Made by a program: the position numbers and the translations under genes
In this document: piece after piece, positions 17,170 through 25,133 of the stretch
How the letters are laid out: each line of letters starts with the position of its first letter
How positions within the stretch are numbered: the stretch's first letter is position 1
Source of the DNA: JAYRWN01 sp041917975
GTDB lineage: Bacteria; Bacteroidota; Bacteroidia; Chitinophagales; Saprospiraceae
Direction: 5' to 3'
Assembly: GCA_041917975.1 (NCBI GenBank)
Contig: JAYRWN010000240.1
Span: forward strand, 1-27,497
DNA: 27,497 nucleotides
The notes under the pieces: generated by a model
Told to the model about the DNA's origin: nothing
Seen by the model: the letters and a program-made list of their open reading frames with translations, nothing else
The model's database searches: none

Positions 17170-17631
17170 TTACATTCGCTCGTTTCGTCGGTTGCCGAAC
17201 ACAGATTCTGCCAGGGCAGAAAAATCATCCGGTTCGACATTGGTGATCTGATTGTAGGCTTCTTTAGACCACAATTCGATTTGCTCATGATAAGCAAAAA
17301 GGATCACGTCTTTTTCAATGCCCGCGTAGTCCATCAGACTTTTAGGAATCAACACGCGATCGACATTATCTATCTCCAGTTCTGAAGCGCCCCGGTAGAA
17401 ATACCTCATGAAATTGCGCTCATTGGTATTATATATATTCAACTGGTTCACCTCAGCTACTTTGCGATTCCACACCTCGCGGGGATACAGCATCAAATGT
17501 TTTTCAAAACCACGATTGACCACTAGTGAGAGTGCAGGAGTTCCACCGAACTGGCGGAGCAAAGCAGACGGAATCCGAAGTCGACCCTTCGGATCTATGC
17601 TGCACTCATATTCGCCGGTTAATTGGTACAT
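17170..17631 (-). CDS. mraZ: Transcriptional regulator MraZ
   Basis: First gene of the dcw operon. The 153 residues carry two SpoVT/AbrB-like half-domains: the first with ECSIDPKGRLRIPSALL (9-25), the second with IDNVDRVLIPKSLMDYAG near 87-104, each holding the DxxxR motif characteristic of MraZ. In other bacteria it forms rings and represses its own operon by binding short 10-bp-spaced repeats just upstream. Matching repeats are visible here at 17665-17704. Start at the first ATG. Confidence 0.97.
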   Translation of the reverse strand: MYQLTGEYECSIDPKGRLRIPSALLRQFGGTPALSLVVNRGFEKHLMLYPREVWNRKVAEVNQLNIYNTNERNFMRYFYRGASELEIDNVDRVLIPKSLMDYAGIEKDVILFAYHEQIELWSKEAYNQITNVEPDDFSALAESVFGNRRNERM

Positions 17632-17664
17632 GGTTTTTACACTCTCTGATTAGTTTATATGGTA

Positions 17665-17704
17665 AAATTAGACCTTTTTACCACTTATTACCACATTATA
17701 ACAC
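17665..17704 (-). promoter_or_regulatory. Candidate MraZ-box array upstream of mraZ
   Basis: Read on the minus strand there are four consecutive 10-bp units: GTGTTATAAT, GTGGTAATAA, GTGGTAAAAA and GGTCTAATTT. Three begin with GTG and all sit at an exact 10-bp period, 34-73 bp before the mraZ ATG. Known MraZ operators are short repeats at 10-bp spacing (TGGG repeats in E. coli, AAAGTG-type in Mycoplasma). A TATAAT word overlaps the first unit, which would suit repression by promoter occlusion, but no clear Bacteroidota -33 element was found. Confidence 0.6.
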
Positions 17705-17757
17705 CTTTTTTTTAAAAAAAATTAAAAAAAAATCTAATGTGTAATAGATTGATATTA

Positions 17758-17780
17758 ATTATCATCAATTTGATGATAAT
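17758..17780. promoter_or_regulatory. Operator-like palindrome upstream of the dcw operon
   Basis: ATTATCATC and GATGATAAT form a perfect 9-bp inverted repeat around a 5-nt centre (AATTT). It lies between the GT2 terminator and the A/T tract preceding the MraZ-box array, about 55 bp upstream of that array. No T run follows it on either strand, so it looks like a protein-binding site, not a terminator. The binder is unknown. Confidence 0.45.
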
Positions 17781-17826
17781 ACGTCATCAAAAAATGTATT
17801 ACTGTCTTGGAAAAAAATAAAAATCT

Positions 17827-17843
17827 GTAGATCGTTGATCTAC
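17827..17843 (-). terminator. Intrinsic terminator overlapping the GT2 stop codon
   Basis: GTAGATC/GATCTAC, a 7-bp stem with a 3-nt loop. On the minus strand it is followed by AGATTTTTATTTTTTTCC. The stem includes the TAG stop of the glycosyltransferase gene (17840-17842). It separates that gene from the dcw promoter region. Confidence 0.75.
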
Positions 17844-18559
17844 CGGCCGAAACGCATTTTTAAAACACCTAATATGGCTTCAGAAATAATACTTACGTTC
17901 ATCTTGGATACACCCGCTTCCCGGTCTTTAAAGATAATCGGAAGCTCTTTCAAACGAAACCCTTGCTGAAATGCTCTGAACTTCATCTCAATCTGGAATG
18001 CATATCCGATAAACTTAATCCCGGACAGATCTAAAGCCTCCAAAACACGTCTGCTATAACACACAAACCCTGCTGTAGGGTCTTTAACAGGCATTCCGGT
18101 TACCAGGCGAACATACAAGGATGCTCCATATGAAAGAATATGTCTGTCCCATGACCAGTTCACCACACCGCCACCACGCGTGTAACGGGATCCTACTGAC
18201 AGATCCGCTGCTCCGCTACTGCACAGCTCACGCAATGCCGTGAGTTTATCCACCGGATGAGAAAAATCGGCATCCATCTCTAAAAGATATTGGTAGCCCT
18301 GTTCTAAACCCCATCTGAATCCAGTAATATACGCAGTACCTAAGCCTAATTTTCCCGCGCGCTCCAGCATAAACACACGTCCCGGGTACTGTTGTTGCTT
18401 TTCCCGGACTAAATCTGGTGTTCCATCCGGGCTCCCATCATCAACGACCAGAATATCGAAGGGTTGTGTCAAGGCCATCACAGCACTTATGATCGCTCCA
18501 ATATTCTCAGCTTCTTTATATGTAGGGATTATTACTAAAGCATCAGCCACACCACTCAA
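17840..18559 (-). CDS. GT2 glycosyltransferase, polyprenol-phosphate mannose synthase-like
   Basis: A 239-residue cytoplasmic glycosyltransferase of the DPM1 type, which transfers a sugar (typically mannose) from a nucleotide donor to polyprenyl phosphate. GT-A fold marks: VIIPTYKEAENI at the N-terminus, DDGSPDGT (40-47), GLGTAYITGF, the metal-binding MDADFSHP (95-102), then VGSRYTRGGGVVNW and DPTAGFVCYSR, the run typical of the polyprenol monophosphomannose synthase subfamily. It lacks C-terminal membrane helices, as in the soluble DPM1 class. The sugar cannot be settled from sequence. It lies 83 bp after the E1 gene and may be transcribed from its own -7-like element. Confidence 0.9.
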   Translation of the reverse strand: MSGVADALVIIPTYKEAENIGAIISAVMALTQPFDILVVDDGSPDGTPDLVREKQQQYPGRVFMLERAGKLGLGTAYITGFRWGLEQGYQYLLEMDADFSHPVDKLTALRELCSSGAADLSVGSRYTRGGGVVNWSWDRHILSYGASLYVRLVTGMPVKDPTAGFVCYSRRVLEALDLSGIKFIGYAFQIEMKFRAFQQGFRLKELPIIFKDREAGVSKMNVSIISEAILGVLKMRFGR

Positions 18560-18576
18560 CGTTTAGATATCAACCT

Positions 18577-18584
18577 CAAAGGTA
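18577..18584 (-). promoter_or_regulatory. Possible Bacteroidota -7 element for the GT2 gene
   Basis: Minus-strand TACCTTTG matches the TAnnTTTG consensus and lies 18 bp before the start codon. No TTTG appears at the expected -33 spacing, and the resulting leader would be very short, so this is tentative. Confidence 0.35.
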
Positions 18585-18642
18585 AATATATAAAGAATAT
18601 CTATAATATATAATTGAACTTATTTTGACAAAAATATCAGAG

Positions 18643-21063
18643 CTAAGACCACGGAGGGAATCGATGAGGAGCGCTCTCTCTCAATAGGCTGTAGATGGTG
18701 GTAAATACATCTTCGGCGTTGGGCTTACTGAAATAATCACCGTCACTGGCATAGGGCGGGCGATGAGCTTTTGCGCAGATGGTTACAGGCTTGGCATCCA
18801 AATACTTGAAACCATCCTGTATTTCCAAAATCTCTCTGAGCATAAAACCGGTGGCTCCTCCCGGCACATCTTCGTCCATTACCACCAGGCGGTTAGTTTT
18901 GGCCAATGACTCGGCGATAAACTGGGCCGTATCAAAAGGCAGCAATGACTGCACGTCGATCAACTCTACGGTTATTCCCACGGATTCAAGCAATTTTATG
19001 CCTTCCAAAGCTATCCGGATGCAAGAACCGTACGTCACCAGAGTCACATCACTACCTTCATGCAGCCGTTCTACCACACCAAGGGGCACTGTATACTTGC
19101 CTATATTTTCCGGCAGACGTTCTTTGAGCCGGTACCCGTTAAGACACTCGATGACGATTGCAGGATCATTACTTTGCAATAAAGTGTTATAAAATCCTGC
19201 AGCTTGGGTTGCATTTCGGGGTACTAACATATGCATACCGCGCACAGAGTTCAAGATCATACCCATGGGTGAGCCAGCGTGCCAGATCCCTTCCAGACGG
19301 TGTCCTCGGGTGCGCACGATGATCGGTGCTATTTGTAGTCCGTTCGTGCGATAAGTCAGGCAGGCCACATCATCAGTAAGTTCAGGAAGTGCATAAGACA
19401 GGTAATCCACATATTGTATTTCAGCTAATGGGCGCCAACCGCGCATGGCCAGGCCTACCGCTTGACCGATGATGGTCCACTCTCGGATGCCGGTATCAAA
19501 TACCCGATGCTGACCATATTTTTCCTGCAGGCCGGCAAAGGACTGATTTACTCCCCCTATTTTCCCTACATCCTCCCCAAAAGCGATAAACTGTGGATGG
19601 TTGGCCAAAGCATAATCGAAAAATGCATTTAGCACTTGGTACCCATTAGTATATTCCGCGTCCGCCGAAAATTCTGGAGGGACATGTGGAACTTTAAGGG
19701 CACTGGTGGACGCTTCATTATATAACCAGGTATTATAACGGTGGGCTGCCGTCTCCTGCAGTGATTTTATCCATTGCGCCAGTTGGCCTTTTATCGGATG
19801 GTCCGGATGGTTTAGCAGGGCAATATTTAAACGAGTGGCGGTCCGCACCACATCAGAAAGCATTGGATCAGGATTAGACCGAAGTGAACTTAACAGGGAG
19901 ACAAATCGATCATCGTGCCCCACCTGCATAATGTGGTGAAAATACGTTTCCAATTCGGCAACCTGATTCTTAATGGGTTGGGTAAAGCGCGCTAAAGCCA
20001 GATTGCGTTTTTTCCTCACATGATCTTTAGCTTTATTGCGCAGATGATGTAGGGCATCTTCGCTGATCAACCCATTTTGAATCATCCACTCACCCATGAG
20101 TTGTAATCCGTCGTGGTCTCGTTCCCACTGCAATCTTTCGGTGGATTTGTACCGTTCATGACTGCCAGATGTAGAATGTCCTTGTGGCTGTGTGAGTTCG
20201 GTGACGTGAAATACAGCAGGAATATGCGTTTTACGGGTAAGGGCAATCCCACGGTCAATCGTATCCACCAACGTCGGATAATCCCACCCTTTTACAGTAT
20301 ATAGGTGTATACCTTTTTGGGTGTCATCCACCACAAAGCCTTCTAACAATTTAGAAATATCTCCTTTAGCCGTCTGCAGTTCGGTTGGCACCGAAATCCC
20401 GTAGCCGTCATCCCAGATGAAAACAGCCAGGGGGACTTTTAAAACAGCTGCAGCATTGACAGTTTCCCAAAATATGCCTTCACTGGTACTGCTGTCTCCG
20501 ATGGTGCATACGCATATCTCTTGACCATCATGGCTGAAGAGGCTATTCTTGTTTAGTTCGGGATGGTCGCGATACAGCACGGACGCATAGGCTAACCCTA
20601 ATGACCTGGCCATTTGGCCACCCGTACATGAAACGTCCGCACTAACATTAAACTGAGCTAATTGATCAACCCAACCTCCATTCTGGTCGACCATCCGTGT
20701 AGCGAAATGATTGACCATTTGACGGCCTCCTGAGAAAGGGTCATGGTCACAATCCGCGTACAACTGAGCAAAATAATCCTCGATGTTACAGGTGTTCAGG
20801 GCAAACATCAGCGTTTGATCACGGTAATACCCTGCGCGCCAATCCCCCGGGCGTACCGCGCGGGCCAAAGCCACCTGCGGCACTTCTTTACCGTCCCCGG
20901 TAATACCAAATTTAGCCTTACCCAAAAGAACTTCCTTACGGGCCAATAAAGAAACTTCCCGGCTTACCGCGCATATCCAATAGTCTTTGATCACCTCATT
21001 GACGAATGCTGAGTCCGCATGCGTGCTGTCTATCAGGTCTTGGATATCAGCAAAATCTATCAT
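18643..21063 (-). CDS. Fused alpha/beta E1 component of a 2-oxoacid dehydrogenase (TPP-dependent)
   Basis: Thiamine-diphosphate enzyme that decarboxylates a 2-oxoacid and passes the acyl group to an E2 lipoyl domain. The ATG at 21063 is preferred; the open frame runs 7 codons further up to a TTG (21084). The first half is an E1-alpha domain with TPP/Mg motif GDSSTSEG and WDDGYGIS (around 190-225 from the ATG), departing from the usual GDG...NN. The second half (about 450 onward) is an E1-beta domain with the conserved Glu in FGEDVGKIGG, DTGIREW, and a transketolase-C-like end. About 806 residues equals the two subunits joined, a layout known in Bacteroidota. No E2 or E3 gene is adjacent. The substrate (branched-chain 2-oxoacids or pyruvate) is not settled. 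Confidence 0.9.
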   Translation of the reverse strand: MIDFADIQDLIDSTHADSAFVNEVIKDYWICAVSREVSLLARKEVLLGKAKFGITGDGKEVPQVALARAVRPGDWRAGYYRDQTLMFALNTCNIEDYFAQLYADCDHDPFSGGRQMVNHFATRMVDQNGGWVDQLAQFNVSADVSCTGGQMARSLGLAYASVLYRDHPELNKNSLFSHDGQEICVCTIGDSSTSEGIFWETVNAAAVLKVPLAVFIWDDGYGISVPTELQTAKGDISKLLEGFVVDDTQKGIHLYTVKGWDYPTLVDTIDRGIALTRKTHIPAVFHVTELTQPQGHSTSGSHERYKSTERLQWERDHDGLQLMGEWMIQNGLISEDALHHLRNKAKDHVRKKRNLALARFTQPIKNQVAELETYFHHIMQVGHDDRFVSLLSSLRSNPDPMLSDVVRTATRLNIALLNHPDHPIKGQLAQWIKSLQETAAHRYNTWLYNEASTSALKVPHVPPEFSADAEYTNGYQVLNAFFDYALANHPQFIAFGEDVGKIGGVNQSFAGLQEKYGQHRVFDTGIREWTIIGQAVGLAMRGWRPLAEIQYVDYLSYALPELTDDVACLTYRTNGLQIAPIIVRTRGHRLEGIWHAGSPMGMILNSVRGMHMLVPRNATQAAGFYNTLLQSNDPAIVIECLNGYRLKERLPENIGKYTVPLGVVERLHEGSDVTLVTYGSCIRIALEGIKLLESVGITVELIDVQSLLPFDTAQFIAESLAKTNRLVVMDEDVPGGATGFMLREILEIQDGFKYLDAKPVTICAKAHRPPYASDGDYFSKPNAEDVFTTIYSLLRESAPHRFPPWS

Positions 21064-21219
21064 CCTATTTGATTGGAAACCCAAAATTACAACAATTCCG
21101 GCTATTAAAAGATTAACACTTTCAAAATAAAATTGGGAAAGAAAGCAGCCAATTTGGTTTGAATTTTGTATATCAAGTATTGTTAATTCATAATTTATTC
21201 AAATGAATTGTTAACAGGC

Positions 21220-21250
21220 TTTACAAGCCCTAGGGTATTATATACATTTG
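21220..21250 (+). promoter_or_regulatory. Bacteroidota-type promoter of the DUF1573 gene
   Basis: TTTA (21220-21223), a 19-bp spacer, then TACATTTG (21243-21250), a perfect TAnnTTTG -7 element. It ends 22 bp before the ATG. Confidence 0.65.
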
Positions 21251-21272
21251 TAGAATCAAAAAGAAAATTAAA

Positions 21273-21758
21273 ATGAAAAAATTCGCTCTATCAATGTTTC
21301 TTATGCTGGGATTGGTCGCTATCGCCATGGCACAAAACACTGTACCTGTAGCCAAAGATGCTGCGGCTACACCTGCCATGGACGGCCCGGTTCTTTATAT
21401 GGATGCCTATACTGTTGACTTCGGTGAAATCGAACAAGGCTCTGACCCTTTTCGTAAAGTATTACTTAAAAACGTAGGTAAAGCCCCATTGATAATAAAA
21501 AATGCCACCGGCAGTTGCGGTTGTACTGTACCTACCTGGCCTCAAAATCCCATTATGCCGGGAGCCAGCGATACCCTCACCGTCCGTTATGACACGCAAA
21601 GACCAGGTGCTATCAGCAAAGTTGTCAGCCTGTATACGAATCAGGGCGACACCCCGGTTACTGTTAAAATACAAGGTAAGGTAAATCCCAAAGCAGTGGA
21701 ACCGGCTGGATTGCCAGAGAAAAAATCCACCATCTTTAACAACAAAGGTTCTAATTGA
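21273..21758 (+). CDS. Secreted DUF1573 protein (Ig-like fold)
   Basis: A 161-residue exported protein with a clear Sec signal peptide (MKKFALSMFLMLGLVAIAMA, cleavage before Gln21). One DUF1573 domain fills about residues 40-140: VDFGEIEQGSDPF, the KNVGKAPLIIKNATGSCGCT core with the conserved SCGCT cysteines (81-85), PIMPGASDTLTVRYDT, and GAISKVVSLYTN. The domain resembles ASH/MSP-type immunoglobulin-like folds and is very common in Bacteroidota; its function is unknown. The gene is monocistronic, with its own promoter and a strong terminator. It is divergent from the E1 gene. The low-complexity N-terminal part after cleavage is probably a linker. Confidence 0.92.
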   Translation: MKKFALSMFLMLGLVAIAMAQNTVPVAKDAAATPAMDGPVLYMDAYTVDFGEIEQGSDPFRKVLLKNVGKAPLIIKNATGSCGCTVPTWPQNPIMPGASDTLTVRYDTQRPGAISKVVSLYTNQGDTPVTVKIQGKVNPKAVEPAGLPEKKSTIFNNKGSN

Positions 21759-21788
21759 TCATTCTTCTAGTTTATCATAGAAATACGC

Positions 21789-21813
21789 AAGACCCGGCTT
21801 TTAGCCGGGTCTT
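21789..21813 (+). terminator. Intrinsic terminator after the DUF1573 gene
   Basis: AAGACCCGGC and GCCGGGTCTT, a perfect 10-bp stem with a 5-nt loop, ending in TCTTTGCTTTA. It lies 30 bp after the stop. Confidence 0.85.
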
Positions 21814-21903
21814 TGCTTTATAAGCGCCAGGAGTATATAATTTATATATATATATTATATAAGGTGTCACATGACAAAATTAAGGGGATACATCCAGGTG
21901 GTA

Positions 21904-21934
21904 TTTGGGTTTAAATCTTTTATGCTTAGCTTTG
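21904..21934 (+). promoter_or_regulatory. Canonical Bacteroidota promoter of the yaaA operon
   Basis: TTTG (21904-21907), a 19-bp spacer, then TAGCTTTG (21927-21934). Both elements match the Bacteroidota primary sigma factor consensus exactly. It ends 28 bp before the yaaA ATG; an AGGAG lies at 21942-21946, rather far from the ATG. Confidence 0.8.
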
Positions 21935-21962
21935 GTTCAACAGGAGTCAATCTCAGCAGCCA

Positions 21963-22724
21963 ATGATCATTTTACTTTCTCCAGCTAAATCTTTGGATTT
22001 TAAGCCCGCTCAGGTGCCCGCCTGGTCCATGCCCCGCTTTCTTCCCCAAAGTAAAGAGCTCATCCAGGAAATGAAACAGCGCACAGAAACCGATCTGCGT
22101 GATCTGATGGATGTCTCCAGCAAAATCGCTGAACTAAATGTCCAACGCTATCAGCAATTCACATTTCCATTTACCGCGCAAAATGCCAAAGCAGCTATTC
22201 TGGCTTTTAAGGGGGATGTTTATCAGGGTTTGAAAGTGGATGATTTTTCTGCAGCTGATCTGGATTTTGCTCAATTGCACATACGCATCCTTTCCGGTTT
22301 GTACGGGTTACTCAAACCTTTGGATTTAATCCAGCCTTACCGTTTGGAAATGGGTACCAGACTCCGCTTTAAATCCTATCAAAATCTGTATGATTATTGG
22401 GGAGATCGCCTGACCCGGACCATTAATCAGGATCTGGCAGAAAGCCAAGGAAAAGTTGTTGTAAATCTTGCTTCTCAGGAATATTTTGCCGCTGTGCAAC
22501 CTGCCTTATTAAAAGGTCGCTTGGTGCACATTAAATTTTTGGAGTTAAGAGGTGATGAATACAAATTCATCTCGTTTAATGCTAAAAAAGCCCGAGGCAT
22601 GATGTGCCGCTACATGGTCAAGAATCGGCTGCATAATGTTGAAGATTTGCAAGGGTTTAAAGAAAACGGATATCACTTTCAGCCGGATCAATCCACGGCT
22701 GACGAGTGGTTTTTTATCAAATAA
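21963..22724 (+). CDS. yaaA: Peroxide stress protein YaaA (DUF328)
   Basis: A 253-residue cytoplasmic protein, the usual length for the family. The diagnostic N-terminus IILLSPAKSLDF is followed by LMDVSSKIAELNVQRYQ, AFKGDVYQGL, LRILSGLYG-type segment (RILSGLYGLLKPLD), PYRLEMGTRL, NLASQEYF, and a C-terminal KKARGMMCRYMV. In E. coli YaaA lowers intracellular free iron during peroxide stress, limiting Fenton damage to DNA. It has a DNA-binding-like fold with no known enzymatic activity. It is the first gene of a four-gene plus-strand run with a canonical promoter. Confidence 0.96.
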   Translation: MIILLSPAKSLDFKPAQVPAWSMPRFLPQSKELIQEMKQRTETDLRDLMDVSSKIAELNVQRYQQFTFPFTAQNAKAAILAFKGDVYQGLKVDDFSAADLDFAQLHIRILSGLYGLLKPLDLIQPYRLEMGTRLRFKSYQNLYDYWGDRLTRTINQDLAESQGKVVVNLASQEYFAAVQPALLKGRLVHIKFLELRGDEYKFISFNAKKARGMMCRYMVKNRLHNVEDLQGFKENGYHFQPDQSTADEWFFIK

Positions 22725-22736
22725 AATATTTCAGTC

Positions 22737-25133
22737 GTGGGAAGACTTTTAATCGCTGCACTGGTAACATCTTCATTGACTTTTGCCTTGCGTTATTCCT
22801 GGCGCGTAGGGTCAAACCAACTTCCACCGCTAGGTGAATTTCTAAGTCCTCATCATGGATTCTGGCAGAATGCCGAGTCGGCACCTCTCCCACAAGTACC
22901 AGTGCACATGGACGGATTAACTGAACCGGTCCAGGTTTATTTTGATGACAAACTTGTTCCACATATATATGGACAAAACACCCAAGATGTACTATTTGCT
23001 CAGGGGTATCTCCAAGCCAGCTTACGTTTATGGCAGATGGACCTTACGGTCAGAGCCAGCCAGGGACGGTTGGCTGAGGTACTTGGACCTTCCCTGTTAA
23101 ACCGGGATAAAATGCAACGGCGGCGGGGTTTAGTTCAGGCTGCTCAAAATGCAGTAAAAAGCTGGGAAAACCAGCCGGAACAAATGGCTTTACTCATGGC
23201 GTTTGCTCAGGGCATTAACAGCTATATCCAACAATTAAAACCAGCTCAATACCCCCTGGAATATAAACTGATGCAGTTCAAACCCGAACCATGGACCCCT
23301 TTGCATACTGCGGCTTGGTTTACATCCATGTGTGAGGTCTTGAACAGTGGTGAAGACGACCTGGAAGCTACCAATACTATTCAATTTTTAGGACAAGCTG
23401 AATTTGATTTTTTATTCCCTTTATATAACCCCAAGCAGAAACCGATCATTGATGGTTCTCCCACGTGGGCTTCAGTTCAAAAAATAAGCCCGACAAACAC
23501 CACTCCTGCCACCATCGGCTTATTGGGACCGCGACCTTTTGAAAAACCAGATGAGCACGTTGGTAGTAACAATTGGGCTATTGGCCCTAAAAAATCCAGG
23601 ACAAATAGCCCTATTCTTTGTAACGATCCCCATTTGAGTCTCACTTTACCTTCTATTTGGTTCGAAGTCCACCTGGAAACACCGGAATGGAAAGCTTATG
23701 GCGTCACCTTCCCGGGAGTTCCGGGCGTAGTCCTTGGTTTTAACGAACAAGTGGCCTGGGGCTCAACAAATGTGGGTTGGGATGTGGCTGACTGGTATCG
23801 CGTTTCCTGGACCGATGACCACAAAACCAGTTACTGGGTGGACTCGGTGGCCACGCCAGTGCGTTGGCAAGAGGAGACCTTTTCGATCAAAGGCGGCCAA
23901 AAGGTCAAAGATTCCATTAAATATACCATTTGGGGACCTGTAGTTCAGGATACCGGTGATTATGCGGACCTGGCCTACCAATGGATTACCCATGATGTGT
24001 CCGACGGAGACATGCTGGGCGCATTTTGGGGACTTAACCGCGCCAAGACTTATGAAGACTACCAGAACAGTTTGACTATGTTTAAAGCGCCGGCCCAAAA
24101 CCTGGTATTTGCTCATCGAGGTGGCGACATTGCCATTCAAGTGACTGGTAAATTCCCGGTTAAATTCACGCCGGAAGGCCGTTTTATTGAAAAGGCCACC
24201 TCTCAACAACAGGTATGGCATAACTATATTCCTTTTGATTTGCAACCCAAAGTAAAGAACCCGGACCAAGGATTTGTTTTTTCAGCGAATCAACACAGTA
24301 CACCACCCACATACCCTTATTTTTATACAGGTGGATTCGAAGATTTCCGCAGCAGAACATTATATGCTAGCCTGGACACACTTCATCAAGGCTCCATTGC
24401 GGACATGCAGGCCCTCCAATTAAGTAATTATAGCCAGTTTGCCGCTGACATGACTCCCCTGCTTCTGCGCTATGTTCAACCTACGAATGACATTGCCGCT
24501 CAACACCTTATCCGCGAATTGAAACAATGGAATTATTGCTTTGATGAAGACTTGACAGCACCGGTTTATTTCCAAATCTGGGTGAAAGAATTTAAAGCCA
24601 TCTGCTGGGAAGAATTTCATAAGCTGAATAAACAGCACCCAGTATTGATACCGGAAGATTGGCGGATGATAGAACTGCTCGATTCTCTGCCTAATTACAA
24701 ATACTTCGATTTAGACACCACGAGTACTATAGAAACCGGTCCCGACCTGATAAACATAGCTTTTCAGGAAACGTTAAAAAAAATATCCTTTAACGGCCAA
24801 AAAGACTGGGGACAATACAGCGATTTTCATATCCGGCACCTGGCCAATATCACCCCGCTGGGTCGTCGGGATTTGCGTCCAGGAGGACATCCTACGGCTT
24901 TGAACGCCGTAAACGGATCCTCAAGTTTTGGGCCTTCTTGGCGGATGGTGGTTATCCCCGGCCAGGAAGCCTGGGGCGTCTATCCGGGAGGACAAAGCGG
25001 TCATCCGGGCAGTGCGTATTATGATGACCAGGTGAATGCTTGGGTGAAAGGTGAATATTACCGGCTACATTTTGAGCGTGAAAACTTTTGGACCCCAGAG
25101 AATACTGTTTATAAAATAACTTTCCAACCGTGA
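22737..25133 (+). CDS. Penicillin acylase-family Ntn hydrolase
   Basis: A 798-residue amidase precursor. It starts at GTG 12 bp after yaaA; the N-terminus has a short hydrophobic segment (LLIAALVTSSLTFAL) that acts as signal peptide or anchor. The alpha chain covers about 30-250. A spacer is followed by the autocleavage site VG|SNNW with nucleophile Ser277, and then the beta chain with NDPHLSLTLPSIW. The C-terminal family marks SSSFGPSWRMV and GGQSGHPGSAYYDDQ are present. All expected motifs are intact, so self-processing to a periplasmic heterodimer is likely. Family substrates include beta-lactam side chains, acyl-homoserine lactones and other N-acyl amides; which applies cannot be read here. 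Its stop overlaps the next start as GTGA. Confidence 0.93.
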   Translation: MGRLLIAALVTSSLTFALRYSWRVGSNQLPPLGEFLSPHHGFWQNAESAPLPQVPVHMDGLTEPVQVYFDDKLVPHIYGQNTQDVLFAQGYLQASLRLWQMDLTVRASQGRLAEVLGPSLLNRDKMQRRRGLVQAAQNAVKSWENQPEQMALLMAFAQGINSYIQQLKPAQYPLEYKLMQFKPEPWTPLHTAAWFTSMCEVLNSGEDDLEATNTIQFLGQAEFDFLFPLYNPKQKPIIDGSPTWASVQKISPTNTTPATIGLLGPRPFEKPDEHVGSNNWAIGPKKSRTNSPILCNDPHLSLTLPSIWFEVHLETPEWKAYGVTFPGVPGVVLGFNEQVAWGSTNVGWDVADWYRVSWTDDHKTSYWVDSVATPVRWQEETFSIKGGQKVKDSIKYTIWGPVVQDTGDYADLAYQWITHDVSDGDMLGAFWGLNRAKTYEDYQNSLTMFKAPAQNLVFAHRGGDIAIQVTGKFPVKFTPEGRFIEKATSQQQVWHNYIPFDLQPKVKNPDQGFVFSANQHSTPPTYPYFYTGGFEDFRSRTLYASLDTLHQGSIADMQALQLSNYSQFAADMTPLLLRYVQPTNDIAAQHLIRELKQWNYCFDEDLTAPVYFQIWVKEFKAICWEEFHKLNKQHPVLIPEDWRMIELLDSLPNYKYFDLDTTSTIETGPDLINIAFQETLKKISFNGQKDWGQYSDFHIRHLANITPLGRRDLRPGGHPTALNAVNGSSSFGPSWRMVVIPGQEAWGVYPGGQSGHPGSAYYDDQVNAWVKGEYYRLHFERENFWTPENTVYKITFQP

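Noticed and set aside
18779..19192. 137-codon plus-strand ORF opposite the E1 gene
   Set aside because: It is antisense to the conserved beta-domain of E1 and low in complexity (rich in Ser and Thr). It is a shadow of the real gene.
21064..21084. TTG start for the E1 gene, adding seven residues
   Set aside because: TTG is rare as a start, the added residues are not part of the domain, and an in-frame ATG at 21063 is available.
21834..21862. TA-rich tract (repeated TATATA) between the DUF1573 terminator and the yaaA promoter
   Set aside because: It is a simple dinucleotide stretch with no attached motif. It is probably just flexible AT-rich spacer DNA.
23763..24269. 168-codon minus-strand ORF opposite the acylase gene
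   Set aside because: It lies fully within the coding region of an intact acylase, with no family resemblance. It is a shadow frame.
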